Source: a bacterium (GTDB taxonomy: Bacteria > Electryoneota > RPQS01). Taken from it: a DNA stretch of 6,746 bases. The stretch spans positions 1 to 6,746 of the forward strand of contig JAQTRJ010000117.1 of assembly GCA_028711875.1 (NCBI GenBank). The letters run 5' to 3'. A model generated the notes under the pieces. The model did no database searches and was not told where the DNA came from. It saw only the letters and a list, made by a program, of their open reading frames with translations. The first letter of the stretch is position 1. Every line of letters starts with the position of its first letter. Both the position numbers and the translations under genes were made by a program. This document shows positions 1-6,332 of this stretch, one piece after another.

Positions 1-702
1 TTCGGCTTCCGCCGTCTGCGTTTTCGATGCTTTCTTGCGCATGGGCAGACCGAGTTCCTTCAGCAATTCGTACGCTTCCAGATCGGTCTTGGCGGTGGTG
101 ACGAAGGTGACGTCCATTCCGCGAATCTTCTCGACGGAGTCGAGGTCAATTTCGGGGAAGATAATCTGCTCTTTGAAACCGACCGTGTAATTTCCCCGCC
201 CGTCGAAACCGCGATTGGGCAAACCGCGGAAGTCGCGGATGCGCGGAGTGGCTACGCTAATCAGCCGGTCGAGAAATTCCCACATCACGTGCCGGCGCAA
301 CGTCACGAACGCACCGATCGGCATCCCTTCGCGCAGCTTGAAATTCGAGATGGACTTGCGCGCTTTGGAGACCGCCGGCCGCTGGCCTGTTACCTGCGAA
401 ATTTCCCGCACGATGCTGTCCAGCACGCGCGGATTGGCCACGGCATCGCCCGCCCCTACGTTAACCACGATCTTCACCAAGCGCGGAATCTGCATCGGAT
501 TCCGATACTGGAATCGCTTGGAAAGCGCCTCGCGCACTTTTTCGTTATAGTGACGCGAGAGCCGAGGCACGTAATCGCCAGGCAGACGCGGCCGTTCGCC
601 GACCAGCGCCGCTCCACCCTTCTGCGCTTCCTTGCCGCCTTTTTTTCCGCCGGCCGGCGCGCCCTTCGCCGCTTTCGCGGGAGCTGCTTTATCTGCGCTC
701 AT
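1..702 (-). CDS. rplE: 50S ribosomal protein L5, 3' end beyond the window, with N- and C-terminal extensions
   Basis: An open frame of 234 codons without a stop before the window edge. L5 binds 5S rRNA in the central protuberance and contacts P-site tRNA. From residue 45 it matches the family start to end: [74 protein letters not shown] and [17 protein letters not shown], ending at LPMRK (residue 223) where E. coli L5 ends. A 44-residue Ala/Lys/Gly/Pro-rich leader ([14 protein letters not shown] and on) comes first, and at least 11 more residues ([11 protein letters not shown]) follow. I chose the ATG at 700-702 because it overlaps the rplX stop by 14 bp; a GTG at 568-570 aligns with the E. 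coli Met1 but has no ribosome site and would leave a 118-bp gap. Confidence 0.96.
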   Translation of the reverse strand, partial: MSADKAAPAKAAKGAPAGGKKGGKEAQKGGAALVGERPRLPGDYVPRLSRHYNEKVREALSKRFQYRNPMQIPRLVKIVVNVGAGDAVANPRVLDSIVREISQVTGQRPAVSKARKSISNFKLREGMPIGAFVTLRRHVMWEFLDRLISVATPRIRDFRGLPNRGFDGRGNYTVGFKEQIIFPEIDLDSVEKIRGMDVTFVTTAKTDLEAYELLKELGLPMRKKASKTQTAEAE

Positions 703-1033
703 CGTGAATCATCTCGTTGGATACTTTGGCATAACGGACGCGCTGCCGCTTGTCCCCGCCGGTCAGCACCTTCCGGCCGACGCGCGTTGGCTCGCCGCTC
801 TTGGGATCAATCAGCATGACGTTAGACACGTGAATGGAACCTTCCCGAGTGACGATCCCCCCCTGCGGACGCGTCTGGGTCGGGCGCTGATGCTTCTTGA
901 CAAAGTTCACGCCCTCGACCACGATGCGCCGCTTCTCGGGAAACACCTTGAGAACCTTGCCGCGTTTGCCGCGGTCGTTCCCGGCGATCACCACCACCAT
1001 GTCGTTCTTTTTAATCTTCAGATGGGTAAACAT
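689..1033 (-). CDS. rplX: 50S ribosomal protein L24
   Basis: A 114-residue protein (E. coli 104). L24 is an assembly initiator that binds the 5' region of 23S rRNA and later sits near the tunnel exit. It starts [20 protein letters not shown] and has the KOW motif ([17 protein letters not shown], about residues 18-34), then [38 protein letters not shown] and TRVGRKVL. The last dozen or so residues ([15 protein letters not shown]) extend somewhat past the E. coli end and overlap the rplE start by 14 bp. The start ATG has only a weak CGGA upstream, lying within a possible hairpin. Confidence 0.98.
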   Translation of the reverse strand: MFTHLKIKKNDMVVVIAGNDRGKRGKVLKVFPEKRRIVVEGVNFVKKHQRPTQTRPQGGIVTREGSIHVSNVMLIDPKSGEPTRVGRKVLTGGDKRQRVRYAKVSNEMIHDERR

Positions 1034-1078
1034 TGAGCAATCCGTTCCGGATATTCCAGACTCTCCAGAGTCGCCGCG
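1034..1078 (-). promoter_or_regulatory. Structured rplN-rplX spacer with two inverted repeats, possible RBS-sequestering hairpin
   Basis: This 45-bp gap is larger than nearly all others in the operon. On the transcribed (minus-sense) RNA it holds GACTCT-GG-AGAGTC (1059-1072), then six bases later ATCCG-GAA-CGGAT (1040-1052), then TTGCTCA and the rplX ATG. The only Shine-Dalgarno-like bases for rplX (CGGA, 7 nt from ATG) are inside the second repeat, so folding would hide them. There is no T-run after either repeat, arguing against a terminator. The inverted repeats are directly visible; a regulatory role is inference and the stems are short. Confidence 0.3.
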
Positions 1079-1447
1079 TCAGACGACTTCCGGCGCGAGG
1101 GAGATGATCTTCATGAACTGCTTCTCGCGCAGTTCGCGCGCCACCGGGCCAAAAATACGCGTGCCGCGGGGTTCACTTTCCTTGTCAATCAACACGACCG
1201 CGTTTTCGTCGAAGCGAATGTAGGACCCGTCGCGGCGCCGCACTTCTTTGGTGGTGCGCACGATCACCGCCCGCGATTTCTCCCCCTTCTTCACCGTGGC
1301 GTTGGGAATCGCCGAGCGTACGGACACCATGATGATGTCACCCACCGACGCCGTGCGCCGGCCGGTCCCGCCATAAACCCGGAAGCAGCGGACCTTTTTA
1401 GCGCCGGTGTTGTCGGCCACGTTGAGAATCGAATATTCCTGAATCAT
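1079..1447 (-). CDS. rplN: 50S ribosomal protein L14
   Basis: Exactly 122 residues, the canonical L14 length. L14 binds 23S rRNA near helix 95, contacts L19 and takes part in an intersubunit bridge; it is also where the silencing factor RsfS binds. Motifs: [75 protein letters not shown] and [15 protein letters not shown]. In E. coli this is the first gene of the separate spc operon. Here only 6 bp separate it from rpsQ and its ribosome site (AAGAGGAAG, 1457-1465) lies across the rpsQ end, so no separate promoter region is evident and the two clusters appear joined. The TGA stop is followed by a 45-bp spacer. Confidence 0.98.
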   Translation of the reverse strand: MIQEYSILNVADNTGAKKVRCFRVYGGTGRRTASVGDIIMVSVRSAIPNATVKKGEKSRAVIVRTTKEVRRRDGSYIRFDENAVVLIDKESEPRGTRIFGPVARELREKQFMKIISLAPEVV

Positions 1448-1453
1448 CGCCGG

Positions 1454-1741
1454 TTACTTCCTCTTCTCAATGACCTGCACCAGCCGCCAGTTCTTGCGCT
1501 TGGACAAGGGGCGGGTTTCCATGATGCGAACGCGATCGCCGATCTCGCACTCGTTCTGTTCATCATGAGCCATGAACTTCGTCGTGCGGCGGACGTACTT
1601 CTTATACAGCGGGTCCTGCACGCGGCGCTCGACGGCCACCACGATCGTCTTGCTCATCTTATTCGAAACCACCACCCCAATGCGGGATTTACGCAGGCCG
1701 CGTTTGGCGGGAGCGGTTTCTCTCGCGGATTGTTCCGTCAT
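1454..1741 (-). CDS. rpsQ: 30S ribosomal protein S17 with a short N-terminal extension
   Basis: A 95-residue protein; E. coli S17 has 84. S17 is a primary 16S rRNA binder (OB fold) in the small-subunit body. The core begins at about residue 17 with [20 protein letters not shown], continues with [20 protein letters not shown] and [20 protein letters not shown], and ends VIEKRK. About eleven extra residues (within [14 protein letters not shown]) precede the core compared with E. coli. The start ATG overlaps the rpmC stop (ATGA) and has AAGGAA 8 nt upstream (1750-1755), one of the stronger sites in the operon, so the extension is probably translated. The stop is 6 bp before rplN. Confidence 0.98.
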   Translation of the reverse strand: MTEQSARETAPAKRGLRKSRIGVVVSNKMSKTIVVAVERRVQDPLYKKYVRRTTKFMAHDEQNECEIGDRVRIMETRPLSKRKNWRLVQVIEKRK

Positions 1742-1950
1742 GCCGTGACTTCCTTGGGCTTGCGAATTCCCAAATCATGTTCCCGAATCAACGTGCGGAT
1801 CCGGGCGATGTCGCGCCGAATCTGCCGCACGCGGGCGGTGTTGGGAAGTTGTCCCGAATCCAATTGAAACCGAATCTGCTCGAGGTTGTTCTCCCAGTCG
1901 TGGAGCCGTAGATCAAGCTCTGCGCGGGAGAGTTCCTTCAGTTCGGTCAT
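1738..1950 (-). CDS. rpmC: 50S ribosomal protein L29
   Basis: With this start, a 70-residue protein, normal for L29, a two-helix protein beside L23 at the tunnel exit. It has [16 protein letters not shown] in the first helix, then [20 protein letters not shown] and [16 protein letters not shown], the classic L29 pattern. The frame is also open to an ATG at 1978-1980, which would add MGTGSARPLK. I prefer the ATG at 1948-1950 because homologues start just before the ELKELS segment and the added residues look unlike the family; against this, the upstream start would shorten the gap to rplP from 48 to 18 bp, closer to the other gaps. Neither start has a clear Shine-Dalgarno. The TGA stop overlaps the rpsQ start as ATGA. 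Confidence 0.95.
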   Translation of the reverse strand: MTELKELSRAELDLRLHDWENNLEQIRFQLDSGQLPNTARVRQIRRDIARIRTLIREHDLGIRKPKEVTA

Positions 1951-1998
1951 CTTGAGTGGTCTTGCGCTACCGGTTCCCATAGTTCCGTTCCGATGCCG

Positions 1999-2418
1999 CT
2001 ACGAGCGAACGATTTCGCGGCGGACGAATTTGGTCTTGATGGGCAGCTTCTGCGCCGCCAGCATCATGGCTTCACGGGCAATGGCTTCTTCCACGCCCTC
2101 GATCTCAAATAGAATCCGGCCGGGGCGCACCGTGGCCGCGTATAATTCCACCGGCCCCTTGCCCTTTCCCTGACGGGTTTCCAGCGGCTTCTTGGTCACT
2201 GGCTTGTCGGGGAAAATACGAATCCAAATCTTGCCGCCGCGCTTGACGTGGCGGGTCAGAGCGACACGGGCCGCCTCGATCTGCCGCGATGAAATCCAGG
2301 CGTCGCCCATCGCTTTGAGTCCGAACTCGCCGAATGACACGTCGCTGCCGCAGTAGTCATACCCCTTGCGGCGGCCGCGCTGTTGCTTGCGATACTTGAG
2401 TCTCTTGGGAGTCAGCAT
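1999..2418 (-). CDS. rplP: 50S ribosomal protein L16
   Basis: A 139-residue protein (E. coli 136). L16 binds between the central protuberance and the peptidyl-transferase centre and helps position A-site tRNA. The family start [19 protein letters not shown] is present, followed by [37 protein letters not shown], and [13 protein letters not shown]. Arg82 in the last motif matches the arginine hydroxylated in E. coli (Arg81); whether the hydroxylase exists here is unknown. The C-terminal [12 protein letters not shown] is canonical. The ATG lies 9 bp after rpsC with AGGA at 7-nt spacing. The TAG stop is followed by 18 or 48 bp before rpmC depending on which rpmC start is used. Confidence 0.98.
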   Translation of the reverse strand: MLTPKRLKYRKQQRGRRKGYDYCGSDVSFGEFGLKAMGDAWISSRQIEAARVALTRHVKRGGKIWIRIFPDKPVTKKPLETRQGKGKGPVELYAATVRPGRILFEIEGVEEAIAREAMMLAAQKLPIKTKFVRREIVRS

Positions 2419-2427
2419 GTTGGAGTC

Positions 2428-3105
2428 CTATGCGCGCGTCCGTTCACGGGAGCGAAGCTGCCCGGAGGCCAGCGCGTTTTTGCCGATCACTTCGCCCTTG
2501 CACACCCAGACCTTCACACCCACCGTGCCATAGTTGGTTTTCGCCACCGACAGCGCGTAATCCACGTCGGCGCGCAGCGTGTGCAGCGGCACCCGGCCTT
2601 CCATATAGCCTTCCTGCCGGGACATCTCCGCTCCGCCCAAACATCCCGAACAGAGAATCTTCACCCCTTCCGCCCCCATCCGCATGGTCGTTTGCAGAGC
2701 CTTTTTCATCGCCCGGCGAAACGAGACGCGGCCTTCCAGCTGCTGGGCGATCATATCCGCCACCAGCTTCGCCTCCAATTCGGGGCGCTTGATCTCAAAA
2801 ATATTGACCTGTACGTCCCGCTGGGTCAGGTTGCGAAGCTCCGCCTTGAGCTTGTCCACCTCCGCACCCTTGCGGCCGATGACGATGCCCGGCCGGGCGG
2901 TGCGAATGGTCAGCGTGAGCTGCTTGGGAGTGCGCTCGATTTGGATTCCCGCCACGCCCGCACCCTTGAGGCGCTGCCCCAAGTACTTGCGGAGATACAG
3001 ATCTTCGTGCAGCTTGTCGGCAAAACTGCGTTCGTCAAACCAGGCGCTATTCCATGTCCGAATAATGCCCAGTCGCATGCCGACCGGATTGACTTTCTGA
3101 CCCAC
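2428..3105 (-). CDS. rpsC: 30S ribosomal protein S3
   Basis: A 225-residue protein (E. coli 233, B. subtilis 218). S3 lies at the mRNA entry site of the small-subunit head. It has the N-terminal MGQKVNPVGMRLGIIR, a KH domain with the GRKG loop at residues 77-80, FRRAMKKALQ where Arg130, Arg131 and Lys134 match the E. coli residues linked to mRNA unwinding, and GRVPLHTLRADVDYA in the C-terminal domain. The usual SGRLGGAE motif reads SGCLGGAE: Cys155 replaces a normally conserved Arg and forms a CxxC with Cys152. The start is GTG, chosen because homologues start exactly here; GGAA lies a few nt upstream within the rplV end, and the gap is 3 bp. Frame is intact with a TAG stop. Confidence 0.98.
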   Translation of the reverse strand: MGQKVNPVGMRLGIIRTWNSAWFDERSFADKLHEDLYLRKYLGQRLKGAGVAGIQIERTPKQLTLTIRTARPGIVIGRKGAEVDKLKAELRNLTQRDVQVNIFEIKRPELEAKLVADMIAQQLEGRVSFRRAMKKALQTTMRMGAEGVKILCSGCLGGAEMSRQEGYMEGRVPLHTLRADVDYALSVAKTNYGTVGVKVWVCKGEVIGKNALASGQLRSRERTRA

Positions 3106-3108
3106 GGG

Positions 3109-3621
3109 TTATTCCGATTTCTTCGACTTGGTCTTCGTTTTGGCGGTCGCCTTGGAACCACTCGTCTTGGGGGCCGGAGCTTTCTTGGCCGGTGTCTTCT
3201 TCGCCGGCTTGGCGATCTTTTCAGGCTCAGCGGCCACAGTTTCCACCGGCGCGGCTTCCGCTTCGTCCTGCGGAATTTCGTCGGGCGTCCCGACCAGCAC
3301 CGTCAGATGGCTCATGCGCTTGCGAATCGGCGTCGCCCGGCCCATCGCTCGCGGCAGGAAGCGGCGGTAGGTCGGACCTTCATCCACGAAGATCTTCTTC
3401 ACCACCAGTTCGTCCGGGTTGACGTTGCGGGCTTCTTCGCCGTTCACGATATTGGCCACCGCCGATTGAATCGCCTTGAGCGTCGGCAGCGCCGCGGAAC
3501 GGCTTGTGAACTTGAGAAGGCCGATGGCGGCATTCACGGATTTACCGCGGACCAAATTGGCAACGAGCCGCATCTTGCGCGGAGTCACTCGAAGGTATTT
3601 TGCGACACAGTGGGATTCCAT
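3109..3621 (-). CDS. rplV: 50S ribosomal protein L22 with a long Lys/Ala/Pro C-terminal tail
   Basis: A 170-residue protein; the family core is about 110. Residues 1-111 are a complete L22: VTPRKMRLVANLVRGKSV, SAVANIVN, then the tunnel-lining hairpin at about 80-103 (EGPTYRRFLPRAMGRATPIR) and the closing strand HLTVLVG. Residues 112-134 are acidic and Ala-rich (DEIPQDEAEAAPVET and on). Residues 135-170 carry 13 lysines with Ala, Pro, Thr and Ser and no arginine, resembling histone-H1-like or disordered RNA-binding tails. The tail is in frame to a TAA stop only 3 bp from rpsC, so it is not a misread fusion. The start ATG has AGGA 6 nt upstream. Role of the tail is unknown; extra rRNA contact at the subunit surface near the tunnel exit is inference. 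Confidence 0.97.
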   Translation of the reverse strand: MESHCVAKYLRVTPRKMRLVANLVRGKSVNAAIGLLKFTSRSAALPTLKAIQSAVANIVNGEEARNVNPDELVVKKIFVDEGPTYRRFLPRAMGRATPIRKRMSHLTVLVGTPDEIPQDEAEAAPVETVAAEPEKIAKPAKKTPAKKAPAPKTSGSKATAKTKTKSKKSE

Positions 3622-3629
3622 TACCGTTC

Positions 3630-3917
3630 CTATTTCTTGGCGACGGTGCGCTCGGCCTTCTTGGCCGTGTGACCTTTAAACGTCCGGGTCGGCGCGAATT
3701 CGCCCAGCTTATGTCCCACCATGTTCTCGGTGACATAGACAGGCAGAAATTTCTTGCCGTTGTGCACCGCCAGCGTGTGCCCCACGAAATCCGGTGAAAT
3801 CATGGAACGTCGAGACCACGTCTTGAGAACCTTCTTCTCGTTGGTCTCGTTCATCTTCACGATTCGGGCCTCAAGCTTCGGATCAATGAAAGGCCCTTTC
3901 TTGAGCGACCTGGCCAT
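3630..3917 (-). CDS. rpsS: 30S ribosomal protein S19
   Basis: A 95-residue protein of the usual S19 length. S19 sits in the head of the small subunit, pairs with S13 and contacts the A-site tRNA region and the L5-containing intersubunit bridge. Diagnostic segments are [12 protein letters not shown] at the start, [20 protein letters not shown] in the middle, and [18 protein letters not shown] before a lysine-rich end ([12 protein letters not shown]). The ATG is 3 bp after the rplB stop, with GAGG about 10 nt upstream inside the end of rplB, so it depends on ribosomes finishing L2 or landing there. The TAG stop is 8 bp from rplV. Confidence 0.98.
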   Translation of the reverse strand: MARSLKKGPFIDPKLEARIVKMNETNEKKVLKTWSRRSMISPDFVGHTLAVHNGKKFLPVYVTENMVGHKLGEFAPTRTFKGHTAKKAERTVAKK

Positions 3918-3920
3918 AGG

Positions 3921-4766
3921 TTACGCGCCTCGCGTCTGAACGTTGCGGCGGCGGACAATCAGCTTGTTCGACAACTTCCGCGGATTCCGGGTTTTATATC
4001 CTTTGGTGGGTTTGCCCCACGGAGTGCAGGGATGACGACCACCGCTGCTGCGGCCTTCGCCGCCGCCCATCGGATGGTCTACAGGATTCTTGGCCACGCC
4101 GCGCACGTGCGGACGGCGTCCCAGCCAGCGCGTCCGTCCCGCCTTGCCGCTGGTGATTTTTTCGTGATCGAGATTTCCGACTTGACCGATCGTGGCCAGA
4201 CAGAGAGCGGGAATCCGCCGCATCTCGCCCGAGGGCATTTTCAAGAGCGCGAATCCGCCGTCCACCGCGGCCAGCTGACAAGCCGATCCCGCCGCCCGCG
4301 AAATCTGACCACCCTTACCGACCTTCATTTCCACGTTGTGCACGAACGATCCGAGCGGAACTTTTTCCAGCGGAATCGCATTGCCCACGCGAATCTCGGC
4401 TTCAGTGCGCGAGGAAATCACCCGGTCGCCCGCCCGCAGGCCATCCGGCGCGAGAATATAGCGCTTCTCGCCGTCGGCATAGTGCAGCAGAGCGATATTG
4501 GCGCTGCGATTGGGATCGTATTCCAGACGCGCCACGCGGGCCGGAATATCGTATTTATTGCGGCGGAAATCAATCAGCCGGTATTGCTGCTTGTGGCCGC
4601 CGCCCATGTTGATGTTGGTGGCGCGCCCGCGGTTGTTGCGGCCGCCGGTCCGGCGCAACGGAGCCAGCAGGCTCTTCTCCGGGCCATCCGCGGACAACTC
4701 GCTGCGATCCATCGTCGTTCGGAAACGCAGCGTCGGGGTGAGGGGTCGAAATTTCTTGACTGGCAT
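3921..4766 (-). CDS. rplB: 50S ribosomal protein L2
   Basis: A 281-residue protein; E. coli L2 has 273. L2 is among the most conserved large-subunit proteins and is required for subunit association and peptidyl-transferase activity. The order of motifs is canonical: [40 protein letters not shown] with [14 protein letters not shown], the [18 protein letters not shown] segment, and [13 protein letters not shown] at about residues 227-239. His231 corresponds to the E. coli His implicated in catalysis and is kept; two residues later there is Met where E. coli has His, a variant I recall from several non-proteobacterial groups. The C-terminus has [13 protein letters not shown], a few residues longer than E. 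coli. The 21-bp gap from rplW has no convincing Shine-Dalgarno. The stop is 3 bp before rpsS. Confidence 0.98.
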   Translation of the reverse strand: MPVKKFRPLTPTLRFRTTMDRSELSADGPEKSLLAPLRRTGGRNNRGRATNINMGGGHKQQYRLIDFRRNKYDIPARVARLEYDPNRSANIALLHYADGEKRYILAPDGLRAGDRVISSRTEAEIRVGNAIPLEKVPLGSFVHNVEMKVGKGGQISRAAGSACQLAAVDGGFALLKMPSGEMRRIPALCLATIGQVGNLDHEKITSGKAGRTRWLGRRPHVRGVAKNPVDHPMGGGEGRSSGGRHPCTPWGKPTKGYKTRNPRKLSNKLIVRRRNVQTRGA

Positions 4767-4787
4767 GATTCTATCGTCGAAAAATCG

Positions 4788-5078
4788 CTATACGTTCTGA
4801 GCCAGCTCGATCGAATCGCCGGCTTTGAGAGTGACGACGGCCTTTTTCCAGTCCGCGCGCTTGCCGGTGAACCGGCCCAGCCGCTTGACCTTGCCGCGGA
4901 CGTTCATGGTATTGACGTCGAGCACCGTCACGGAATATTTCTGCTCGACGGCGCGCTTGATCTCGATCTTGTTGGCGCTCGAGTCCACCACGAACGCATA
5001 TTGATTCCGCAGATCCTGAATCTGCGCCACTTTTTCCGTGAGCAGCGGCTTGCGGAGCACCGATCGTTTATGCAGCAT
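4788..5078 (-). CDS. rplW: 50S ribosomal protein L23
   Basis: A 96-residue protein of normal length for bacterial L23. L23 lies at the exit of the peptide tunnel and is the docking site for trigger factor and the signal recognition particle. Near the N-terminus it has PLLTEKV; Glu15 aligns with the E. coli acidic residue (Glu18) needed for trigger-factor binding. Then come YAFVVDSSANKIEIKRAVE, VLDVNTMNVRGKVKRLGR (the rRNA-binding loop) and a closing strand DWKKAVVTLKAGDSI. The ATG lies inside the end of rplD (11-bp overlap) and is preceded by AAGGTG with 7-nt spacing, the best site at this junction, so translation may be both coupled and independently initiated. The TAG stop is 21 bp before rplB. 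Confidence 0.98.
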   Translation of the reverse strand: MLHKRSVLRKPLLTEKVAQIQDLRNQYAFVVDSSANKIEIKRAVEQKYSVTVLDVNTMNVRGKVKRLGRFTGKRADWKKAVVTLKAGDSIELAQNV

Positions 5079-5703
5079 GATCCAACACCTTCACCAGCTT
5101 GGAGACCGCACTCTTCTGGAACAGAAGCACCGTGCAGTCCATCAGATCGCGCGTGGACGCCGCGTCCGCCCTTTGTACCTGAGTCCGGTTCAGATTACGG
5201 ATGCTCTTGGCCAGAATCACGTCGAAATCCGGCGTCAACAGCAATACCTTTTCGTCCTTCAGTCCGAGCGCGGACAACACTCCGACCACCTCGCGCGTGC
5301 GCGGAGCCGCCAACGAAAAGTCCTCGACCACGCGAATGCGTTCTTCACGGGCCTTGTACATCAGCGCACTGCGGCGGGCCAGCTTCCGAACTTTGTCGGG
5401 CACCTTCACGCCGTAGGCATGAGGCTGCGGACCGAAGATCGTACCACCACCCGGATTGAGCGGCGAGCGGGTCGTTCCCTGCCGCGCTACGCCCCGTCCC
5501 TTCTGACGGAACGGCTTCCGGCCGCCGCCGCGCACGAACTTGCGATTGCGCGTCGCCGCCGTCCCCTGGCGGCGAGCCGCCTCTTCACTGCGAACGGCCA
5601 GCCAAATCGCGTGATCGTTGGGATCGCCGGCGAGCAAGCCGTCGGGAATCTCCACCGTCTCGGATGACGTCGAACCGTCGCGTTTGTATACGGGCAACTG
5701 CAT
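5068..5703 (-). CDS. rplD: 50S ribosomal protein L4
   Basis: A 211-residue protein; E. coli L4 has 201. L4 binds 23S rRNA domain I and its extended loop lines the narrow part of the exit tunnel; in E. coli it also represses its own operon. The loop is obvious at about residues 45-100: arginine- and glycine-rich with RKPFRQKGRGVARQG, where Lys68 matches the E. coli position at which macrolide-resistance changes occur (K63), followed by SPLNPGGGTIFGPQPHAY. The globular part includes VVEDFSLAAPRTREV and KVLLLTPD. The start ATG is 8 bp after the rplC stop with a modest GAGA motif upstream. The end overlaps rplW by 11 bp. The long leader on which E. coli L4 control depends is not seen upstream of rpsJ, so that autoregulation may be absent or act elsewhere. 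Confidence 0.98.
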   Translation of the reverse strand: MQLPVYKRDGSTSSETVEIPDGLLAGDPNDHAIWLAVRSEEAARRQGTAATRNRKFVRGGGRKPFRQKGRGVARQGTTRSPLNPGGGTIFGPQPHAYGVKVPDKVRKLARRSALMYKAREERIRVVEDFSLAAPRTREVVGVLSALGLKDEKVLLLTPDFDVILAKSIRNLNRTQVQRADAASTRDLMDCTVLLFQKSAVSKLVKVLDHAA

Positions 5704-5711
5704 GATGTTCT

Positions 5712-6332
5712 CTATGACTTGCGAACCAGCACGATGCTTTTGGCCGGTCCGGGAATGGCGCCCTTCACCATAATCAGATTCGCGTCGGCATCCACGCGGA
5801 CTACCGTGAGTCCAGCCACCGTGACCTGCTCCGCGCCCATCTGTCCGGCCATCCGCAGTCCTTTCCAGACGCGGCCCGGAAACGTATGTGCGCCGATCGC
5901 GCCGCCGTGACGGAAAAATTCATGGGTTCCGTGGGTACCCACCGGCCCGGCAAAGTGATGGCGCCTGATCACGCCGGCATAGCCTTTCCCCTTGGAAACG
6001 CCGGATACCTTGATTTTGTCTCCCGCCGAAAACAACGAACACTTCAGCGTGTCGCCGATACGCTTGCCTTCCAGCCGCATGTCGCGGATTTCGCGTTCGA
6101 TGCGCGGCGCCGGAAGACCCAGCTTGGCGTAGTGACCCTTCTGCGCGCGCTTGACCAGCTTCTCGCGCTTCTGCTCGAAACCGAGACAGGTCGCTGTATA
6201 GCCGTGCGTCTCGTCCGTGCGCAGATTGGTGATGGGATTGGGACCCAACTCGATGACGGTGACGGGAATCATGTTCCCCTTCTCGTCAAAGATCCGGGTC
6301 ATCCCCAGTTTTTTTCCGATAAGTCCGATCAT
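5712..6332 (-). CDS. rplC: 50S ribosomal protein L3
   Basis: A 206-residue protein, close to the 209 of E. coli. L3 is an early assembly protein whose long loop reaches toward the peptidyl-transferase centre. Seen here: the start [29 protein letters not shown] near residues 115-124, the histidine-rich loop [16 protein letters not shown], and [16 protein letters not shown], followed by a typical ending [11 protein letters not shown]. At the place of E. coli Gln150, which PrmB methylates, this protein has Thr in an IGAHTFPG context, so that modification is not expected. The ATG start overlaps the rpsJ stop (ATGA) and has no strong Shine-Dalgarno, consistent with re-initiation. The codons for GKK near the start contain a run of seven A (6309-6315). 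The TAG stop is 8 bp before rplD. Confidence 0.98.
   Translation of the reverse strand: MIGLIGKKLGMTRIFDEKGNMIPVTVIELGPNPITNLRTDETHGYTATCLGFEQKREKLVKRAQKGHYAKLGLPAPRIEREIRDMRLEGKRIGDTLKCSLFSAGDKIKVSGVSKGKGYAGVIRRHHFAGPVGTHGTHEFFRHGGAIGAHTFPGRVWKGLRMAGQMGAEQVTVAGLTVVRVDADANLIMVKGAIPGPAKSIVLVRKS

Noticed and set aside
648..660. GC palindromes (GCCGGCCGGC type) near the start of rplE
   Set aside because: They fall in the Ala/Gly/Pro-rich L5 leader and follow from GCG, GGC and CCG codons; there is no adjacent T-run and no sign of a mobile element end.
1059..1072. The inverted repeat after rplN as a transcription terminator
   Set aside because: The stem is six base pairs at most with a two-base loop, no T-run follows, and the co-directional essential genes rplX and rplE continue immediately downstream.
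2635..2656. CxxC in S3 as a zinc ribbon
   Set aside because: Only one CxxC pair exists and Cys202 is distant with no partner; a four-ligand site cannot be assembled from what is seen.
2383..3672. A 429-codon open frame on the plus strand
   Set aside because: It lies wholly antisense to rpsC, rplV and parts of rplP and rpsS, which are secure. Its translation is rich in His, Arg and Leu with no recognisable domain, as expected when GC-rich genes are read backwards.
4032..5459. A 475-codon open frame on the plus strand
   Set aside because: It is antisense to rplB, rplW and most of rplD. Long antisense frames are common opposite high-GC ribosomal genes with few stop-complementary codons; no motif or ribosome site supports it.
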